Below are positions 44,581 through 45,671 of a stretch of 45,671 nucleotides of DNA, piece after piece. Each line of letters opens with the position of its first letter. The first letter of the stretch is position 1. The notes beneath the pieces are model-generated. The model did not search any database and was not told the DNA's origin. It saw nothing but the letters and a program-made list of their open reading frames with translations. Origin of the DNA: Gnetum montanum (taxonomy: Eukaryota > Streptophyta > Gnetopsida > Gnetales > Gnetaceae); NCBI GenBank assembly GCA_015680685.1, contig MNCI01033555.1, forward strand, positions 65,908-111,578. The letters are read 5' to 3'. The translations under genes were made by a program, and so were the position numbers.

Positions 44581-45440
44581 TGATTAGCGGCAAGGTATCC
44601 CTATGCCCAACCATATGAATCAAAAGTGTTCATGCATGATCCGATTGAATTCTATGGATGGGACTAGTTGTGCATCTAAATCATTATGCTTTGACCGTTG
44701 TAGTTCACTGTGTTTCCACTTGAACTAGTGGTAGCTTTATAACATATGGTTTAGTCCAAAGTGAGGCATATGATTGATGTTGTCTAGCCCTATGCTGCTC
44801 CTAATGACAATAAAGGGATAAATTAATTAAGCTAATTAATAGTGGAAAGTAACATCTAAACTAGTCTACATGTGATGAGTATCCATTCCTAATCATCTGC
44901 CCATGCCTTGGACTTTATGTAACTACCACTGGGATTACCAAGTGTATGTCACTAGTTTTACCAAACGATACATTGCTCAGTTACCAAGTAATTACACTTA
45001 GGTACTCATGATTAGTCATACTCATTCTGCCTAATGACAAGAATCGTAAAGAGTAATAAATGGAAACATTAATTAAGGAAAATAGTAAATAATTAAATAA
45101 TTTGAAACAACAATAAATCTAAGTGGATGCTACAATGATGAAAGTAATCTCGATCTTTATTTCTGATAATGTAACACGTCCAAGCACGTCACACTCAAAT
45201 AAGGATGCCGTACAATCACAAACATCACACTGTGGGCATGCACTAGGAAACAATAGTATTGGGAATAAAAAATATAGAAAAAAACTATCTAAAATCTATC
45301 AACCAACTATATCTCAACTGTGAACCCAAGTGTTGTATTTATAAGCTAGCATTGAAGAGACAATATCAGATATTCGACATCATTTCTTGGGACTCAATAT
45401 TGGGTATTCAATATTGAGGCTCTGATATCGAACTCATCAA
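44581..45440 (-). repeat. Element C 5' LTR (right copy)
   Basis: Plus strand TGATTAGCGG...GAACTCATCA. It aligns with 36214-37070 at about nine bases in ten. In element orientation the TATA position reads CTTATAAATAC (45344-45334), next to GCTAGC. The GATATC cluster at the U3 start has decayed partly to AATATT. Confidence 0.93.
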
Positions 45441-45445
45441 TTATA

Positions 45446-45642
45446 ATTGAACTTTGTATGTTATGAGGCTTTCATATTTATGTTATGATTATGATGTCTT
45501 TACATGCTTAACTAACATGATTATGTGCACTAGTTCTATATGATGTATTAGATAGGTGATGTTGTTCATAAGGGTGTTGGATTGAGATATAAGAACAACT
45601 ATTTGATATGTATTTATACTTCATCTTTGATTTTGGTATTTG
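45446..45642. other. Right flank of element C; possible LTR end of another element
   Basis: AT-rich with no frame. It should be the continuation of the DNA left of 36214 before element C inserted. It runs directly into the GC-rich motif at the window end. Confidence 0.3.
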
Positions 45643-45671
45643 TTGGCGACCGTTTGGGACGCGACCGCCAA
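45643..45671 (+). other. Candidate primer-binding site of a further LTR element
   Basis: TTGGCGACCGTTTGGGAC at the window edge is abruptly GC-rich and resembles the Tat/Ogre-type primer site TTGGCGACTCTGCTGGGGA (recalled from the family). It is bounded by the inverted repeat TTGGCG...CGCCAA. If real, sequence to its left is the 3' part of a 5' LTR. The window ends before this can be judged. Confidence 0.25.

Larger units (their letters stand above)
36214..45440 (-). mobile_element. Element C: pol-less Athila-family LTR retrotransposon with target duplication
   Basis: The left (3') LTR is 36214-37070 and the right (5') LTR is 44581-45440. The flanking 5 bp are ATTAT on both sides (36209-36213 and 45441-45445), which proves a single integration event. 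Minus-strand order: 5' LTR, tRNA-Asp primer site, gag (44310-42100), spacer, internal promoter-like module, third ORF (39991-37260), polypurine tract, 3' LTR. No protease, RT, RNase H or integrase motif is present between gag and spacer, where A and B carry about 3.5 kb of pol. LTRs differ at about one site in ten by eye, mostly transitions. Confidence 0.92.

Noticed and set aside
1-45671. tRNA, rRNA or snRNA genes
   Set aside because: No cloverleaf with A/B boxes or rRNA-like stretch was recognised; the only tRNA-like signals are primer-binding sites.

Overview
The window looks like intergenic, heterochromatin-type DNA from a seed plant with a large genome. It is AT-rich and contains almost nothing but old, nested and mutated retroelements. 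Gymnosperm is my best guess, because the LTR elements are old, heavily decayed and Athila-like and the genes are sparse, but nothing here proves it. No intact host gene is visible. The only stretch that looks like host gene DNA is a GC-richer island at about 440-805, with a telo-box and TATA-like pair on the minus strand.

Layout. 1-1800: unassigned DNA plus the GC-rich island. 1808-3625: minus-strand, 5'-truncated RTE-type LINE. 4906-13215: element A, an Athila-type Ty3/gypsy element on the minus strand. It keeps its 3' LTR, an extra third ORF and all of pol, but its 5' end is lost against a tandem array (13245-14235) of a 136-bp unit alternating in two types. 14700-21560: element D, a Tat-type gag-protease on the minus strand, with an additional ORF on the opposite (plus) strand. 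21575-25844 and 34848-35690: element E, minus strand, with redundant ends and a Met-tRNA-like primer site. E was split by element B (25845-34847), a plus-strand Athila-type element with two LTRs, a tRNA-Asp primer site, gag, protease, RT-RNase H and only the end of integrase. 35697-36160: plus-strand gypsy RT fragment F. 36214-45440: element C, minus strand, same LTR family as A and B, with a perfect 5-bp target duplication, gag and the third ORF, but no pol.

A, B and C form one family. All three share TGATGAGC...GCTCATCA-type LTR ends, GATATC-rich U3 starts and a TGGGGGTA tract before the 3' LTR. B and C also keep tRNA-Asp primer sites. The family splits its functions: A and C carry a long third ORF between pol and the 3' LTR, B lacks it, and C lacks pol. 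The most notable feature is a second U3-like promoter module (GATATC repeats plus a TATA box, followed by a polypurine-tract-like sequence). It lies inside A and C just upstream of the third ORF, at nearly the same spacing in both copies, and suggests separate transcription of that ORF.

Three assembly scars are visible: a 21-N gap inside B gag, and two single-N joins each flanked by a duplicated segment of 46-55 bp, which look like unmerged contig overlaps. All calls come from reading the sequence by eye; identities and boundaries outside the LTRs are approximate.
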